In this document: positions 11,020 through 23,271 of the stretch, piece by piece
Numbering within the stretch: position 1 is the stretch's first letter
How the letters are laid out: the number at the start of each line of letters is the position of its first letter
NCBI GenBank assembly: GCA_018340805.1
Contig: JACMZG010001914.1
Span: forward strand, 47,073,013-47,137,012
Source: Microvelia longipes
Lineage: Eukaryota; Arthropoda; Insecta; Hemiptera; Veliidae
Direction of reading: 5' to 3'
Length of the DNA stretch: 64,000 nt
Made by a program: the position numbers and the translations under genes
The notes under the pieces: model-generated
What the model saw: the letters and a program-made list of their open reading frames with translations, nothing else
The model's database searches: none
Told to the model about the DNA's origin: nothing

Positions 11020-11370
11020 TAATATAATTTATTGTATTTAACTCTTGAAATGTTATGAAATCGAAAGTTGGACATCTATATTTACGTTAGGAAAGAAAAC
11101 AAGTGTGGTTTGTTCGATTTTTCCGAATAAAATACGGTAGTGAAATGTGACCTTTTTTGTGCATTTTGGACTCTCCGTTTTTTGACTTTTTTTAATATAA
11201 TTCATATTATTTAACTCTTGGAATGTTCTGAAATCGAAAGTTGGACATCTATATTATCGAAAAGAAACAAAATGAGTGAGGTTTAGTAGATTTTTCTGAA
11301 ATAAATACGGTAGTAAAATCTAATGTTTTTGTTACATTTTGCACTCGTTTGTTTCTGGTGTTTTTGTACT
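11020..11370 (+). repeat. Diverged tandem duplication, about 173-bp unit
   Basis: Two adjacent copies share aatataatt, atttaactcttg, gaaatcgaaagttggacatc, aaatacggtagt and a terminal ttttgac-like block. The offset between aatataa at 11021 and at 11194 is 173 bp. The same pair is mirrored in the right arm near 16225-16575. Confidence 0.75.
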
Positions 11371-11729
11371 ATTTTTGACTTCTTATTAAGATTATATCGT
11401 ATATTATTGGTTTTCAACGACAAAGGTAATTCGTTTATACTGAAAGAGTATGTATATCAGCATTTGTGGTATGGAATATTAGTAACTTTGTTGATAAGTT
11501 GCTCAAGTCACTTCTGTGCATTGATGCCGTGCATAATTTAAGTGAAATGTCAACATCTTCTATTCATTTGTATAATCTAGAAGACGTGCATGCTAGATTT
11601 TTGTTAATTAATAAAGGATGCATGGAGACATTGGCACAAGTTGAATCAACTTCATGCATAAATAATTACTGTTGTAAGATGTCAATGTCATTTACTCAAT
11701 TTATGTTAAAAACCAAATAATCTGTCAAT

Positions 11730-12100
11730 ATATAACTGTGCGAGAGACACCTAGGAAGTATAACAAGCAAAATGCAATACTACACCTGGGATTTGTTCCA
11801 TCATTCGACATTTGTCTTCATTGATGGCTCTACATAATGTCATGCCCCACGTTTCGTCACGCGTAGGGTGCCGACGGAGCCTGAACTCACTGTAACCTTT
11901 GATTAAAATTCCAAAGAATATAATGTGAAGTATTTACTAGAGATGAGCGGTGCTCTCTTACCACCATCATGCTTGGTAAGCAAAACATGTATCATTTGAT
12001 ACTACCGAGTTTTGAAAAACATGATTACTCCCACAATATAACTGATCGAGAGACACCTAGGAAATTTAACTTGCAAAATGCAATGCTACAATTATCTATG
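11730..12100 (+). repeat. Unit of modular repeat family (shared with 47.2-48.1 kb)
   Basis: Blocks in order: gagagacacctagg, caagcaaaatgcaat, ccatcattcgacatt, cattgatggctc, cataatgtcatg, gtgccgacggagcctgaact, aagaatataatgtgaagta, gctctcttacc, tactaccgagtttt, then gagagacacctagg and gcaaaatgcaatgctac again. The same blocks occur in both orientations at 47250-48120. The last window bases (63957-64000) resemble the end of a unit. No coding capacity is seen. Confidence 0.8.
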
Positions 12101-13425
12101 TTCATAAAATGATATTGTAATGTCAAACTTTATGACTCATAACAACTGCGAAGCTATGCCCACCTCAAGAAAGTCAAGTTTCATCACGGTGAAGCCTTCA
12201 CGAGCATCTGTTGCAACCTTTGTGCGACTGTAGTCAAACTATTTTATTCTTAATTAGGATTTAAACTTGTATTAAACCTTTCTTTCATTGTTAAAATTTA
12301 TTATAATAAATTTAGTGAAATTGATTCTTTTATTTTATTCTAATTTCTCTACCACCTACACCAATTTAGGAGGTTTGTCATATAGGAGCCAGGGTGACCC
12401 TATCGACTCGATTGAAGTAGACATTAGTTGATTCATATGGGCTTAAGTCTGATTTAAATAAACTCAAGTATGCTTTGTTTTTATTTTTACATTTATAGAA
12501 TGTATATTCCTGTCGGTACAAGACTAATTAAGTTAACTTGAATAATTTAGTTGGCCCAAGTTAATCATTTGACTAGTTTTGATTTAAATATCCTATGTCA
12601 GCTTGTACCCACTCATGTTAAATTAAATCTACTTATTGCTTCAGCTTTTATTTATTTGAGTTGAATCAAGTTGAATTGAACCGAATCGACTTTAATCAGA
12701 TCAAGCGATTTGAATCAACTATCCACTCGATTATCTGTTGAATCGACTCATATAAAATCGGTTTAAAAGTCAATTTGGCACATCACTATTGTATTTCTCA
12801 TTGAAAGATCTGTTTATCTACAATTTCTACCCCCCCCCTCAGGCTTTGCCTTGTGGGTTACTTGTATACTTTTGTGTTAACTTTTTTGTATTCCTTTTTC
12901 TTTTTGTATGTATACTTGTAAATAAAGGAATTGTTCAAAAACACAGACTCATGACTACTCAATTTTTTCTACAATTTAAACAGACTCATGATTGATATCT
13001 GCCCTATTTTTCGCTTATCATGCATACATAAAAATTGGAGGAATCGTCTCAATTTTCCTCTGAGACTTTTTTTATGTTCAGGTAAGTATTATTAGTATAG
13101 TATTGCACATTTCTAACAATATAAAATTATCAAATTGAAATTTTAGATGCTACTAGAATTCATAATGTTCTACCACAAAAATATTTAGACTGAAAAAAGG
13201 ATCAGTCATACCTACTGTAATCAAATGCAGATAGCTTCTGTGGATACAGTAATTGTCATTTTGTAGTTTGTGATATTATAACCTCTCAATAATTGAAGTC
13301 TTTATAAATAAAACCTGGCGAAGAGGAAGGTGCCATGAACTATAAATGTGAATTACATTAGAAGTCATATCTCAAGTTTCATTAAATTTGCTATACCCGC
13401 AAATAGAAACACGGTATTCTATTAC

Positions 13426-13593
13426 CCTAAAATAATAATAATAATGCCCGTTTAGAGCCTTGTAGCTCATCAGTGATAACCCCTGCGGAACCACTACGGG
13501 TGGTAGTAGCAACCGTTACGCTCAAATTGTATTCAAAAATTGGCGATAATATATTAAACAATAATCTTCTATCAACTGAGAGCGTAACCTGGG
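13426..13593 (-). mobile_element. Truncated SINE copy in left palindrome arm
   Basis: Mirror image of the body and tail of the SINE at 13940-14163, but it lacks the tRNA-derived head and stops exactly where the inverted duplication stops. Its 3' flank keeps the reverse-complemented target duplication (gtattctattac, 13414-13425); the 5' one is absent. It therefore arose by duplication of an already inserted SINE, not by a separate insertion. Confidence 0.85.
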
Positions 13594-13994
13594 CGTAACC
13601 AATTTAGGAGGTTTGTCATATAGGTGCCTGGGCCACCCTAAATCTATAAGATCTGATATACCTTAGCTTGAGCTTTGTTCAGTCAAAACATACCTGACTG
13701 AGGTTCTATCAGTGTCAAGGCAGATAGCATACAAATTTGTGATAATTATTTGTTGTTAAAAATAGTTTTCTTGTTTTTTGAATCGAGAGAGGCATCACAT
13801 GTGTGGTTCCCAGACTTCTCAGGATATATGAATGAATTTCTTGTAAACCTCATTACCTCAAATAGCTGATGCAATTTTAAACTTAACCAGCAAAAAGACT
13901 ACAGCATTTGAATATTGTGTAAATAGTGTAATAGAATACTGCTCCGTGGCCGAGGTCGTTAAGGCGTTGTCTTTACACTGACCTTTGACACCAT
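13594..13994 (+). other. Palindrome spacer, 401 bp
   Basis: Unique sequence between the arms. It begins with ccaatttaggaggtttgtca, which also occurs in the left arm at about 12360, and ends with the tRNA-like head of the SINE starting at 13940. No gene is seen. Confidence 0.8.
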
Positions 13995-14163
13995 CCCAGG
14001 TTACGCTCTCAGTTGATAGAAGATTATTGTTTAATATATTATCGCCAATTTTTTGAATACAATTTGAGCGTAACGGTTGCTACTACCACCCGTAGTGGTT
14101 CCCGCAGGGGTTATCACTGATGAGCTACAAGGCTCTAAACGGCATTATTATTATTATTTTAGG
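13940..14163 (+). mobile_element. Complete tRNA-derived SINE with 12-bp target duplication
   Basis: The head tgctccgtggccgaggtcgt followed by taaggcg resembles the D-arm/A-box of Ser or Leu tRNA. The body holds cgccaattttttgaatac, gagcgtaacggttgc and ctaccacccgtagtgg. The 3' end is an (ATT)n run. Perfect 12-bp direct repeats gtaatagaatac flank it (13928-13939 and 14164-14175). This is the reference copy of the family in this window, about 224 bp. The right palindrome arm starts inside it at 13995. Confidence 0.9.
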
Positions 14164-16650
14164 GTAATAGAATACCGTGTTTCTATTTGCGGGTATAGCA
14201 AATTTAATGAAACTTGAGATATGACTTCTAATGTAATTCACATTTATAGTTTCATGGCACCTTCCTCTTCGCCAGGTTTTATTATAAAAGACTTCAATTA
14301 TTGAGAGGGTTATAAATATCACAAACTACAAAATGACAATTACTGTATCCACAGAAGCTATCTGCATTTGATTACAGTAGGTATGACTGATCCTTTTTTC
14401 AGTCTAAATATTTTTGTGGTAGAACATTATGAATTCTAGTAGCATCTAAAATTTCAATTTGATAATTTTATATTGTTAGAAATGTGCAATACTACTAATA
14501 ATACTTACCTGAACATAAAAAAAGTCTCAGAGGAAATTGAGACGATTCCTCCAATTTTTATGTATGCATGATAAGCGAAAAATAGGGCAGATATCAATCA
14601 TGAGTCTGTTTAAATTGTAGAAAAAAATTGAGTAGTCATGAGTCTGTGTTTTTGAACAATTCCTTTATTTACAAGTATACATACAAAAAGAAAAAGGAAT
14701 ACAAAAAGTTAACACAAAAGTATACAAGTAACCACAAGGCAAAGCCTGAGGGGGGGGGGTAGAAATTGTAGATAAACAGATCTTTCAATGAGAAATACAA
14801 TAGTGATGTGCCAAATTGACTTTTAAACCGATTTTATATGAGTCGATTCAACAGATAATCGAGTGGATAGTTGATTCAAATCGCTTGATCTGATTAAAGT
14901 CGATTCGGTTCAATTCAACTTGATTCAACTCAAATAAATAAAAGCTGAAGCAATAAGTAGATTTAATTTAACATGAGTGGGTACAAGCTGACATAGGATA
15001 TTTAAATCAAAACTAGTCAAATGATTAACTTGGGCCAACTAAATTATTCAAGTTAACTTAATTAGTCTTGTACCGACAGGAATATACATTCTATAAATGT
15101 AAAAATAAAACAAAGCATACTTGAGTTTATTTAAATCAGACTTAAGCCCATATGAATCAACTAATGTCTACTTCAATCGAGTCGATAGGGTCACCCTGGC
15201 TCCTATATGACAAACCTCCCAAATTGGTGTAGGTGGTAGAGAAATTAGAATAAAATAAAAGAATCAATTTCACTAAATTTTATTATAATATAAAATTTTA
15301 ACAATGAAAGAAAGGTTTAATACAAGTTTAAATCCTAATTAAGAATAAAATAGTTTGACTACAGTCGCACAAAGGTTGCAACAGATGCTCGTGAAGGCTT
15401 CACCGTGATGAAACTTGACTTTCTTGAGGGTGGGCATAGCTTCGCAGTTGTTATGAGTCATAAAGTTTGACATTACAATATCATTTTATGAACATAGATA
15501 ATTGTAGCATTGCATTTTGCAAGTTAAATTTCCTAGGTGTCTCTCGATCAGTTATATTGTGGGAGTAATCATGTTTTTCAAAACTCGGTAGTATCAAATG
15601 ATACATGTTTTGCTTACCAAGCATGATGGTGGTAAGAGAGCACCGCTCATCTCTAGTAAATACTTCACATTATATTCTTTGGAATTTTAATCAAAGGTTA
15701 CAGTGAGTTCAGGCTCCGTCGGCACCCTACGCGTGACGAAACGTGGGGCATGACATTATGTAGAGCCATCAATGAAGACAAATGTCGAATGATGGAACAA
15801 ATCCCAGGTGTAGTATTGCATTTTGCTTGTTATACTTCCTAGGTGTCTCTCGCACAGTTATATATTGACAGATTATTTGGTTTTTAACATAAATTGAGTA
15901 AATGACATTGACATCTTACAACAGTAATTATTTATGCATGAAGTTGATTCAACTTGTGCCAATGTCTCCATGCATCCTTTATTAATTAACAAAAATCTAG
16001 CATGCACGTCTTCTAGATTATACAAATGAATAGAAGATGTTGACATTTCACTTAAATTATGCACGGCATCAATGCACAGAAGTGACTTGAGCAACTTATC
16101 AACAAAGTTACTAATATTCCATACCACAAATGCTGATATACATACTTCTTTCAGTATAAACGAATTACCTTTGTCGTTGAAACCAATAATATACGATATA
16201 ATCTTAATAAGAAGTCAAAAATAGTACAAAAACACCAGAAACAAACGAGTGCAAAATGTAAACAAAAACATTAGATTTTACTACCGTATTTATTTCAGAA
16301 AAATCTACTAAACCTCACTCATTTTGTTTCTTTTCGATAATATAGATGTCCAACTTTCGATTTCAGAACATTCCAAGAGTTAAATAATATGAATTATATT
16401 AAAAAAAGTCAAAAAACGGAGAGTCCAAAATGCACAAAAAAAGGTCACATTTCACTACCGTATTTTATTCGGAAAAATCGAACAAACCACACTTGTTTTC
16501 TTTCCTAACGTAAATATAGATGTCCAACTTTCGATTTCATAACATTTCAAGAGTTAAATACAATAAATTATATTAAAAAACACCTCCTAAAAATGTTGTC
16601 CTATGCTAATACATGGGGAAAATCTTTTGTTTAGAAAATGGTTCTTATCA
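13995..16650 (-). repeat. Right arm of large inverted duplication
   Basis: Reverse complement of 10944-13593. This arm keeps the rest of the SINE and both of its target duplications next to the spacer, so the spacer plus this arm looks like the original arrangement and the left arm like the derived copy. At the outer end, homology stops at gttcttatca (16641-16650). The modular repeat unit lies at about 15480-15860, in reverse. Confidence 0.93.
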
Positions 16651-16799
16651 GTAGGTTACACCAAACCGTACTGTGGTTATCTCTAGGTTACCCTTGTCCA
16701 GCTGTGGATAGATATGTCTTAACTGAATCATGGTACCGTAAGATCCACAGGAAGTAAGAAGTGGCATGTTGATTTCTTTTTAGAAGTTAAATAGAGAAT

Positions 16800-17115
16800 G
16801 ATTTTATACTTTATACTAGATAATTTTATGAGTAAGATATAAAGTATAAAGATCTAAACTAGATCTTTGTTTAGAAGTAGGTGTCGTTCTCCGATGGTAT
16901 ACACAGCTAGCTATTGTTAGATTAATATAACTTATGTTTTATTTTTATGTGTTATCGGGTTCAGTTTGGAATAAAACTACTTCTGATGAAGGCCTACTTT
17001 ACGGCCGAAAGCTCAAATTTTGTGTTTTCTTTACCTAACTGACCACTTCCTCATAAAATTATCTAGTTTAAATAGTTTGGGCAATAATTTTATATTAGTT
17101 TTATACTTTGTGTCC
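16800..17115 (+). mobile_element. Penelope-like fragment with hammerhead-like core
   Basis: CTGATGA at 16983-16989 is followed by a GGCC-8 nt-GGCC stem and GAAAGC (17007-17012), the best match in the window to a hammerhead core through stem II. Downstream aattttgtgttttctttacc and ctgaccacttcctcataaa recur at 28100-28160. An inverted pair, actagataattttatgag (16815-16832) and its complement (17053-17070), brackets it. I could not find a stem III closing on a UH cleavage site. No protein-coding part of a Penelope-like element is present. Confidence 0.6.
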
Positions 17116-17119
17116 TATT

Positions 17120-18735
17120 GCATGGCAAGCGAACCTTTTGAAATCACAACCTAATAGACACAAAGAAACAAGATGATTGTGAAACATTGTGGACATAAAA
17201 CGCGTGCTTTATGTATCTCGCTGAAACTGCATATGATAATGAAGAGAAAAACGCATGTGGATAAGTGCTTCATTCATATTCACTTAAGGGCCCGTAGAAA
17301 GTTGGATTGATCGAGTTTCAATTCATAATTTTTTGTAACTATTATCCAAATATTTTAATTTGTAACCAATTTCAGGAAATTTAAAAAGTAAAGTTAAAGC
17401 AAACTATATTGTAGACGTTGACTGCTTTAGAATTAACATTAAATTCTAAAATCATTTATATCAACATACACGTATTTATGTATTTTTTCACACAGCTATA
17501 GATTGACATATATATCATAGGTTTTGCTGCAAAACCAAAATGTGCATTTTTAACAAATACTATTTATGATGTATTGTCAAACTATAGAAAAAATACGATG
17601 ACTTTTGTAAAGTGTCTCTTTGGATATAATGTATTCTAAATACAGTTAGCGTTATGGTGGTTATGGTTATGGTTTCTTACATATTTGACACAATAAAACT
17701 AAGAGAATTTTTTTATGTTTTTCAAAACTCGTGGTACCAAATGCCATATCTTTCTTATTTCTTCAAAATTACAAAATATTAGTGACACAATTACTGCACT
17801 TGTTAGTGGTTATTAAAAAAATAATTAAAGGTGTTAGAAGTGTTGATGGATAAGGATAACACTCTTTTCTGTCAAAAAGAGTTACCAAAAAGAGCGTAAG
17901 ATTATGCTTTCTTTCTCGGTGATTTATCACCTCTCTTAATTGTCGTTTTGACAGATGTGTTATTTCCAATCTAAATAAATGAAAGAAAACTTGACAGATT
18001 ACATTTTTATTAAAAGCCGGCAGCACTAAGTGGCATCAATCAAAACACTCAACTAATTTGTTTCACAGTTCATGGTGGACATAATGATACCTAAAGAAAT
18101 ATTGCAACTGTTACTTTCACAACAATAAAAACGATAAAATTTCGACTGCTGTAAAAGTTCTAAGTACGAAGAGCTGAACAGAGAGATTAAGAGGGATTAG
18201 AGTAGAAATAGAATCAAAATTAATCTGGCTTTATCATTCTAGGTTTCCAGAACTTAGTAAAAGAGGATTACAGCTAACTATTTTCAACTAAATGGTACAA
18301 ATTGAGCATAGAAAGCAATAATACCTGGATTCAAAGACATGGCACAATGCCTTGTACTAACAATTCATTATAGCGAAAAACAACCGCAATATAAAGGCTC
18401 ATTAACTACAAATAAGGGTTAACTACCATACAATTTATATCGTCCGTTTTAAAGGCAAATATCAAAAATTTAAAGGCGATTTAGATTCAAGGTTTAATTA
18501 ATTTAAAACTTAAATTTTAAGTAACATTTTTTCAGCAACTCTTAAAATGTTAAAATAAGAATACGATATAATAACTACTTTGTAATTTGTACTTCTCTAA
18601 TTAAATTTTCATTATAATCTGAAAGATATAATACAGCAGATTTATTGTTATAAATTATATAAAATTTAAAAATAATATCTAAATGTTTCAGATATTATAT
18701 ACTAGAAAAATTACGGTTACCAAAACAGAGAACAG
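17120..18735. other. AT-rich stretch without recognisable gene
   Basis: No coding, RNA or mobile feature recognised. Short blocks near 17490 and 17700 (caaaactcgtggtacc) recall the end of the modular repeat at 47.9 kb but are too short to call. Confidence 0.45.
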
Positions 18736-18860
18736 TTCTAAGCTTACATTCTAAGAACATAACTTTAAGTTCTCCGGGGTCTTCTTAGTAGGAGATAAAA
18801 TTTAAAATTCAGGTGACTTCCCGGCTTAAATTTTGTTTGCAAACATAATACTTTATTCCA
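18735..18860 (-). repeat. Composite dispersed repeat, head fragment
   Basis: Reverse orientation: ggtgacttcccggctt and gtttgcaaacataatac correspond to the gggatgtcacc and tgtttgcaaa blocks of the plus-strand copies at 5280 and 7256. Strongly diverged. Confidence 0.5.
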
Positions 18861-19749
18861 TACACCCACGCAATAAACGAAGAACTTATGATCAATGAAA
18901 ATAAATGTAACTTATGATCAATTCAAAATAATGAAAATTTACAAGTAAAGAAATGAGCCAAAAACTTATTTGATAACGGCCTTAGGAAATCTCTCAGTTG
19001 CTGACCTGTGATAACTAGGATAGCAAGTAGCATCAGACGATCCTCTGAATCGAGTGGTCAGGATTTCCGCGACGACATATAGTTATCATATACCTATCAT
19101 TTTTATCACGTTCATTATAGATGACTGTTTTGAAAACATTACAATCTTTTGTGGACGAATAAAAGATTTTGTAACTTTTAAAACCAAAAAGAAAATAAAA
19201 TATAAGAGTAGCTATCAAAGAACTCTTTAAGCTGGATGTGCTCCAAATTCTACACTCAACCTTGTTCTGGTCCTACCCCGCCATTTATCCTAGTCCTTAC
19301 CTAGTGAAAAGAGATCTTTTTTATACCTCTATATGAAGTATAAAAGATTCATTTTCCTTTTAAAAAAGCTACTTGAAAATATTTCTTAAAACAAATGTTT
19401 AAATAAATATGGTTTTATCTTATTGCCAACAATGCCACCCGAATACGCTTACATTACTTAAAACCACAAGCTAAGATGTTTAATTTGGTATGTTTTCTTT
19501 TGAAAAAGGTAAAGGTGGAAATGCATCAGAAGAAAACATTTTGCCAAGGGAGCTTTCTTTGTCTTGCTTATTACTCACTACAAAAAATTCGACTTACTCT
19601 TTCACACGATCAACATATTTATAATAATAAAAAAAATGTCACAGAAAATATATATAATAATAAAATTGTTTGAACCTAACAAGAGACCATCATAACTAGT
19701 GACCGTTTAATAAAGAAGAATTTGGTAGATTCTTACTTTTCTTAACTTA

Positions 19750-20190
19750 TACCGTAGGTATAAAAGAAAAGTATTGCCTGTGCACATAAAAAAAATCCAA
19801 AACTAGGATGTCACCGGAATTACCCATTTTAGGTGTTTTTAAGTCCTCTTGAGTGGTTTTTGCAAAGATGTCTGTCTGTATGTGTGTGAATGTTATCATC
19901 GTAGCTCCCGTTGCATTTATGCTTGAGAGTTGAAACTTTGTACAAAAGTCAGTCTACCGCTGTAGTTGTGCTATTCAGAAACTATTTTATTTATAACGTC
20001 GTTAACCTGTAATAATAACTCAGGAAAAATGTCTAAAAGTTAAAAACGCGGAAAAATGATGCGATCAGATTACGATTTAGCACGCATTTAGCTGTATATA
20101 ATACTAATCTATATGTGCTAAGTTGTATCTCATTGTCAGCATTAGTTCAATTTTTATCAGATAACTTGTGTAGGTTTTTTTTTAAAAAAA
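19750..20190 (+). repeat. Composite dispersed repeat, head and middle sections
   Basis: Most continuous copy of the first half: ataccgtaggtata, aggatgtcaccggaattacc, gtgtttttaag, a TGTCTGTCTGTATG stretch, atcatcgtagctcc, gagagttgaaactttgtac, ctgtagttgtgctattcag, taataactcagg, gatcagattacgattt, gcacgcatttagc and cattagttcaatttttatc. No open frame is conserved among copies. Confidence 0.78.
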
Positions 20191-20700
20191 GGAAATAGTC
20201 CGTAAATAAGAGTATACTTTTACGCAATACAAGAACATGATATTAGCAGTCATCGTAGTAACATTCTGTATCATGTACAAGATTAGACATTTGTTATCAA
20301 ACTAGCGAATGAAAACTTTTGCAATTTTTATCAAATCTTCTCTTTAAAAAAAGTGCCTCCTGACCTTTTTAAAACTATACGATTCAGAATCAAACATCAA
20401 TTTCTATTCTCTGTCTTTTCACTGCCTCTAGAAAATGCTATTCTGAATTGATTTTCGATTTACATTTTCTGAATCGACAATACAAGAGGTTTCAGACTGC
20501 ACATGGTGCCTTGCGGAAGGGTTTCTCTGATTTTCTTTCCTATTTGTTTTACAACTACAGCATTCCATTACATTTGTAGACACAGATTTGGAAATTTAAA
20601 AGAAAAATAATAAATTGAACCACATCAAATGAAATCTAAGAATTGAAAAAAGTATGTGCTAACATGATCGGAAAAATACCAACACATAATACTGCAACAT

Positions 20701-20736
20701 AATTTCAAACAAAAACATTTGTTTTTGTTTGAAATT
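20701..20736. repeat. Perfect 15-bp hairpin
   Basis: aatttcaaacaaaaa and its exact complement tttttgtttgaaatt are separated by six bases. No context suggests a function. Confidence 0.75.
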
Positions 20737-21169
20737 AGTATACAAGTATTACATGTACTTAAATAATATGTAAATAGATGTTCTAAAACAGACTATTTTA
20801 TGTCATTTGTTTTCAGATTGAAATTTATAAATAAGTTTAAAACATTTTTTTAAGCATTAGATAATTTTTTAAATAAAACCAATGGTATATACCAATGATA
20901 TCATTCGAGAGTTTGATTGGGTCATCTTTCAAAGTACATAATGCCAGAGTACATACTCTATACCTATGACAATACCTAAGGTACATAATTTTTGTGTCGA
21001 GTAAGATAAAAAACTAAATAAATCAAAAGCTCTTAAAAATGCTAGCGACGAATATTTTAGGTGAAACCTGGGTTTTACATTTCCTATACTTACGATTTAA
21101 ATAAATAAAAATTGATACGTCACAATTTTCCCTTAAAAATTTTACAATTGTATTTTTCCTTTTTCTTTC

Positions 21170-21930
21170 CTTTTTCTCATTAATACTGTAGGTAAATTGC
21201 CAGTTTCCGGTGTTTATAAGAACACTTGAGTGATTATCACAAAGTTTTCTGTCTGTAAGTAGACGTGCGTATGTGTGAGTGTGTGTGTGCCTGTTGTCAT
21301 CGTAGTCCGCAGTGTGTTCATCCAAGAAAGTTGAAAATTCGTATCACAATAAATCATAAGATACATTTGTGCTGTCCAGAAAATGATTTTATGACGTCAT
21401 AGACCTGCATTAATGACTCAACAAAAATGTCGACAATTTTTTGAAAAAAATCGAAATTCATAAAACGTGGAAACATTTATTATTATTTGATTTATTTATT
21501 ATGTATTTAGTTATAAAAAAGTCCATAAAATTGTGCCACGTATCATCTCATTATCTATCTTACTTGTAAACGTTTAAAAAAATGGTAAAATATGTAAAAA
21601 TAAATTGATTTAAACTTGGTACATGTGTTACCTTATCGAAAAACTATACTAAGTTTTGTCCCAATACCATAAATACTTCCACTGTTCTAGCAAGATAATA
21701 AAAGTTAATCAGCATCGATTGAGGTCAGAGTCTTAATGGGTGTCCTTTAGAATTAAAACAAATGTAACTCTTGAGGATTAGCTATTAAGTCCGAAGGCGT
21801 GTTTCAGTATAAATTTAGTACCATGTGTATTCTGAGGTCGAGCGAGTCCGAAGTAGGAAGGATAAGCGACGAGCGTAGCGAATCCAATAGGGTGAGGAAA
21901 AGTTATAGATTACCCGACTTTTTTTATAAA
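21170..21930 (+). repeat. Composite dispersed repeat, near full length with 5S-like part
   Basis: Runs from a head with ttaatactgtaggta through the TGTCTGTAAG/TGTGTGTG stretch, gaaagttgaaaattcg, gacgtcatagacctgcatta and atgactcaac. It continues through ctaagttttgtcccaatacc to a 5S-like stretch (aaaagttaatcagcatcg, aatgggtgtcc; 21705-21750) and the tail gaggtcgagcgagtccg and gagcgtagcgaatcc, ending at about 21925. It shows that head, 5S-like and tail sections belong to one element of about 0.75-1.2 kb. Confidence 0.72.
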
Positions 21931-21934
21931 ACCA

Positions 21935-22740
21935 TTCAAATTGAAAATGTTTGATTTAGGATAACTTGTCCTTAATTTTTAAAACTAAGAGAAACGAACT
22001 ACGTTTTAAAATATTGCAATTAGGAATAATGTTTGTTATCCAAACTTTTAACAGAAGTAGTCGAGAGCTGAATACTCCTTAGATATCATTAATATAAAAC
22101 AACTTAAATAAAATAAATAATTAATTACATATTAGTAAAACAACAATCTTACAGCATATCCTATAGTTACATGATAACAAAACTCTCTTTAACCTAATTA
22201 TCATACTAAATCAATAACCAATATAACATGTAATTAACATTGTTAATAAATAAACAAGAGGGCGTATAACTTGGTTTGATAGAGAGGCTCGGAAAATGCA
22301 AGGAGACGCTGAAAAGTTTAGATTACAGTGCGTCATATCAGTTTATTAAGTAAAGATACGAGTCTCAAGGAAAAAGGAAACAGTTTCTGTGTCCTGTATC
22401 AACAAAATTTGAAGGATTTTCTTAACTCCGGGCAATTATTAACCTTATCGTTTATAATCATAAAACTTATAGAAGCCAATAAAACTTGAGAACTCTTTTT
22501 TATAAAAATATTAAATAGATTAATGTTTAGACACGTTTTATCAGGTAATAATGTTATAAGGAAAATAAGTGAGTTTTATACTTGAAGTCAGCTTAAAGTC
22601 ATATTAAGTTTAAAAGTCACGCTTCTTAATGATTTTAAGTTTTAAATATTACAATTTGTGTAAAAAAAGAGGATGGATAATAGTTTTCATTCCTTGAAAA
22701 CTTTAAAAATACTATTCACGTGAAGGTTTCACTGATGTCG
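21935..22740. other. AT-rich stretch without recognisable gene
   Basis: No feature recognised. No open frame over 60 codons. Confidence 0.5.
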
Positions 22741-22749
22741 AGATAAAAC

Positions 22750-23271
22750 CAAGGATCTTGAATAAAGGGGATGACGCATTAAGGAACTTTTCTGACCACA
22801 TGGAAGTTGTATGAGATAGAGAATTAGAAGCAAACTTACCTTCCCCTTGATTATAATGAAAAAAGCGCCAAACGCATGTTATGTAGCAAGGTTGTCGAGT
22901 TTGCTTCTCAACTTTCTTCTGTGCTTCTCGTGATTGTTACATTTGTGGTGCTTGTTAAGTCATTTGTGCTTTTATAATTTTAAATTTTGGAATATACTTT
23001 GCCTCTTCAGTGAGCGATAATTTAAGAGTGTTTTTTATAACCTTCTTAAGCAATAAACAATGGAAACCATTGTGACGTAAGTTTGCCTCTAAATGTTAAG
23101 ACCTGCGCTGTTTTAAGAATTGTAAGCATGCGCAGTTTGTACCAAGCATGTGCAGTTGGTTTTTGACGTGTGTTTCGTGTTGAATTCTCTCTATTTTCTG
23201 GTTTTCGATGGGGTCACTTGTTTGTATGGCAAATCGACTTAGTGCGTCATCCCCTTTATTCAAGATCCTTA
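22750..23271. mobile_element. Non-autonomous hAT-type element with 8-bp target duplication
   Basis: The left end CAAGGATCTTGAATAAAGGG continues to GATGACGCA. The right end is its reverse complement, with one mismatch at the outermost base (CCTTA instead of CCTTG). The inverted repeats are 28-29 bp. The 8-bp sequence GATAAAAC directly abuts both ends (22742-22749 and 23272-23279). An 8-bp duplication with CAAGG-like termini is the signature of the hAT superfamily. The 460-bp interior has no transposase frame. It contains two related 11-mers, gcatgcgcagt and gcatgtgcagt. The near-perfect ends suggest fairly recent insertion. Confidence 0.9.

Larger units (their letters stand above)
10944..13593 (+). 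repeat. Left arm of large inverted duplication
   Basis: The whole arm is the reverse complement of 13995-16650. Matching landmarks include 10960-10980 with 16620-16645, a 9-C run at 12830 with a 10-G run at 14750, and the 84-codon frame 11466-11720 with an identical translation at 15873-16127. Differences seen are few single-base changes and indels (for example gttac/gtttac near 11331, tttagg/tttggg near 12367), so identity looks close to 99 percent. Inside are a diverged 173-bp tandem duplication, one unit of the modular repeat also found at 47.2-48.1 kb, and a truncated SINE. The 84-codon frame resembles nothing I know and is probably not a gene. Confidence 0.93.

Noticed and set aside
11466..11720. 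84-codon frame present identically in both palindrome arms (second copy 15873-16127)
   Set aside because: Identity follows from the duplication, so it is not evidence of selection. There is no family resemblance, start context or supporting structure.
13077..13090. Strong donor-like site tcaggtaagtatt
   Set aside because: A lone donor-like motif inside the palindrome arm; no exon or acceptor partner is recognisable.
13940..14015. Functional Ser/Leu tRNA gene
   Set aside because: The head is tRNA-like but the T arm is degraded and the sequence continues into the SINE body with target duplications.
10944..16650. Palindrome as a classic foldback transposon
   Set aside because: The inner breakpoint lies inside a SINE and no target duplication is seen at the outer ends, so a rearrangement fits better than a transposon with its own termini.
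16983..17012. Claim of a fully active hammerhead ribozyme
   Set aside because: Core and stem II are present, but no stem III closing on a UH cleavage site was found next to GAAA.
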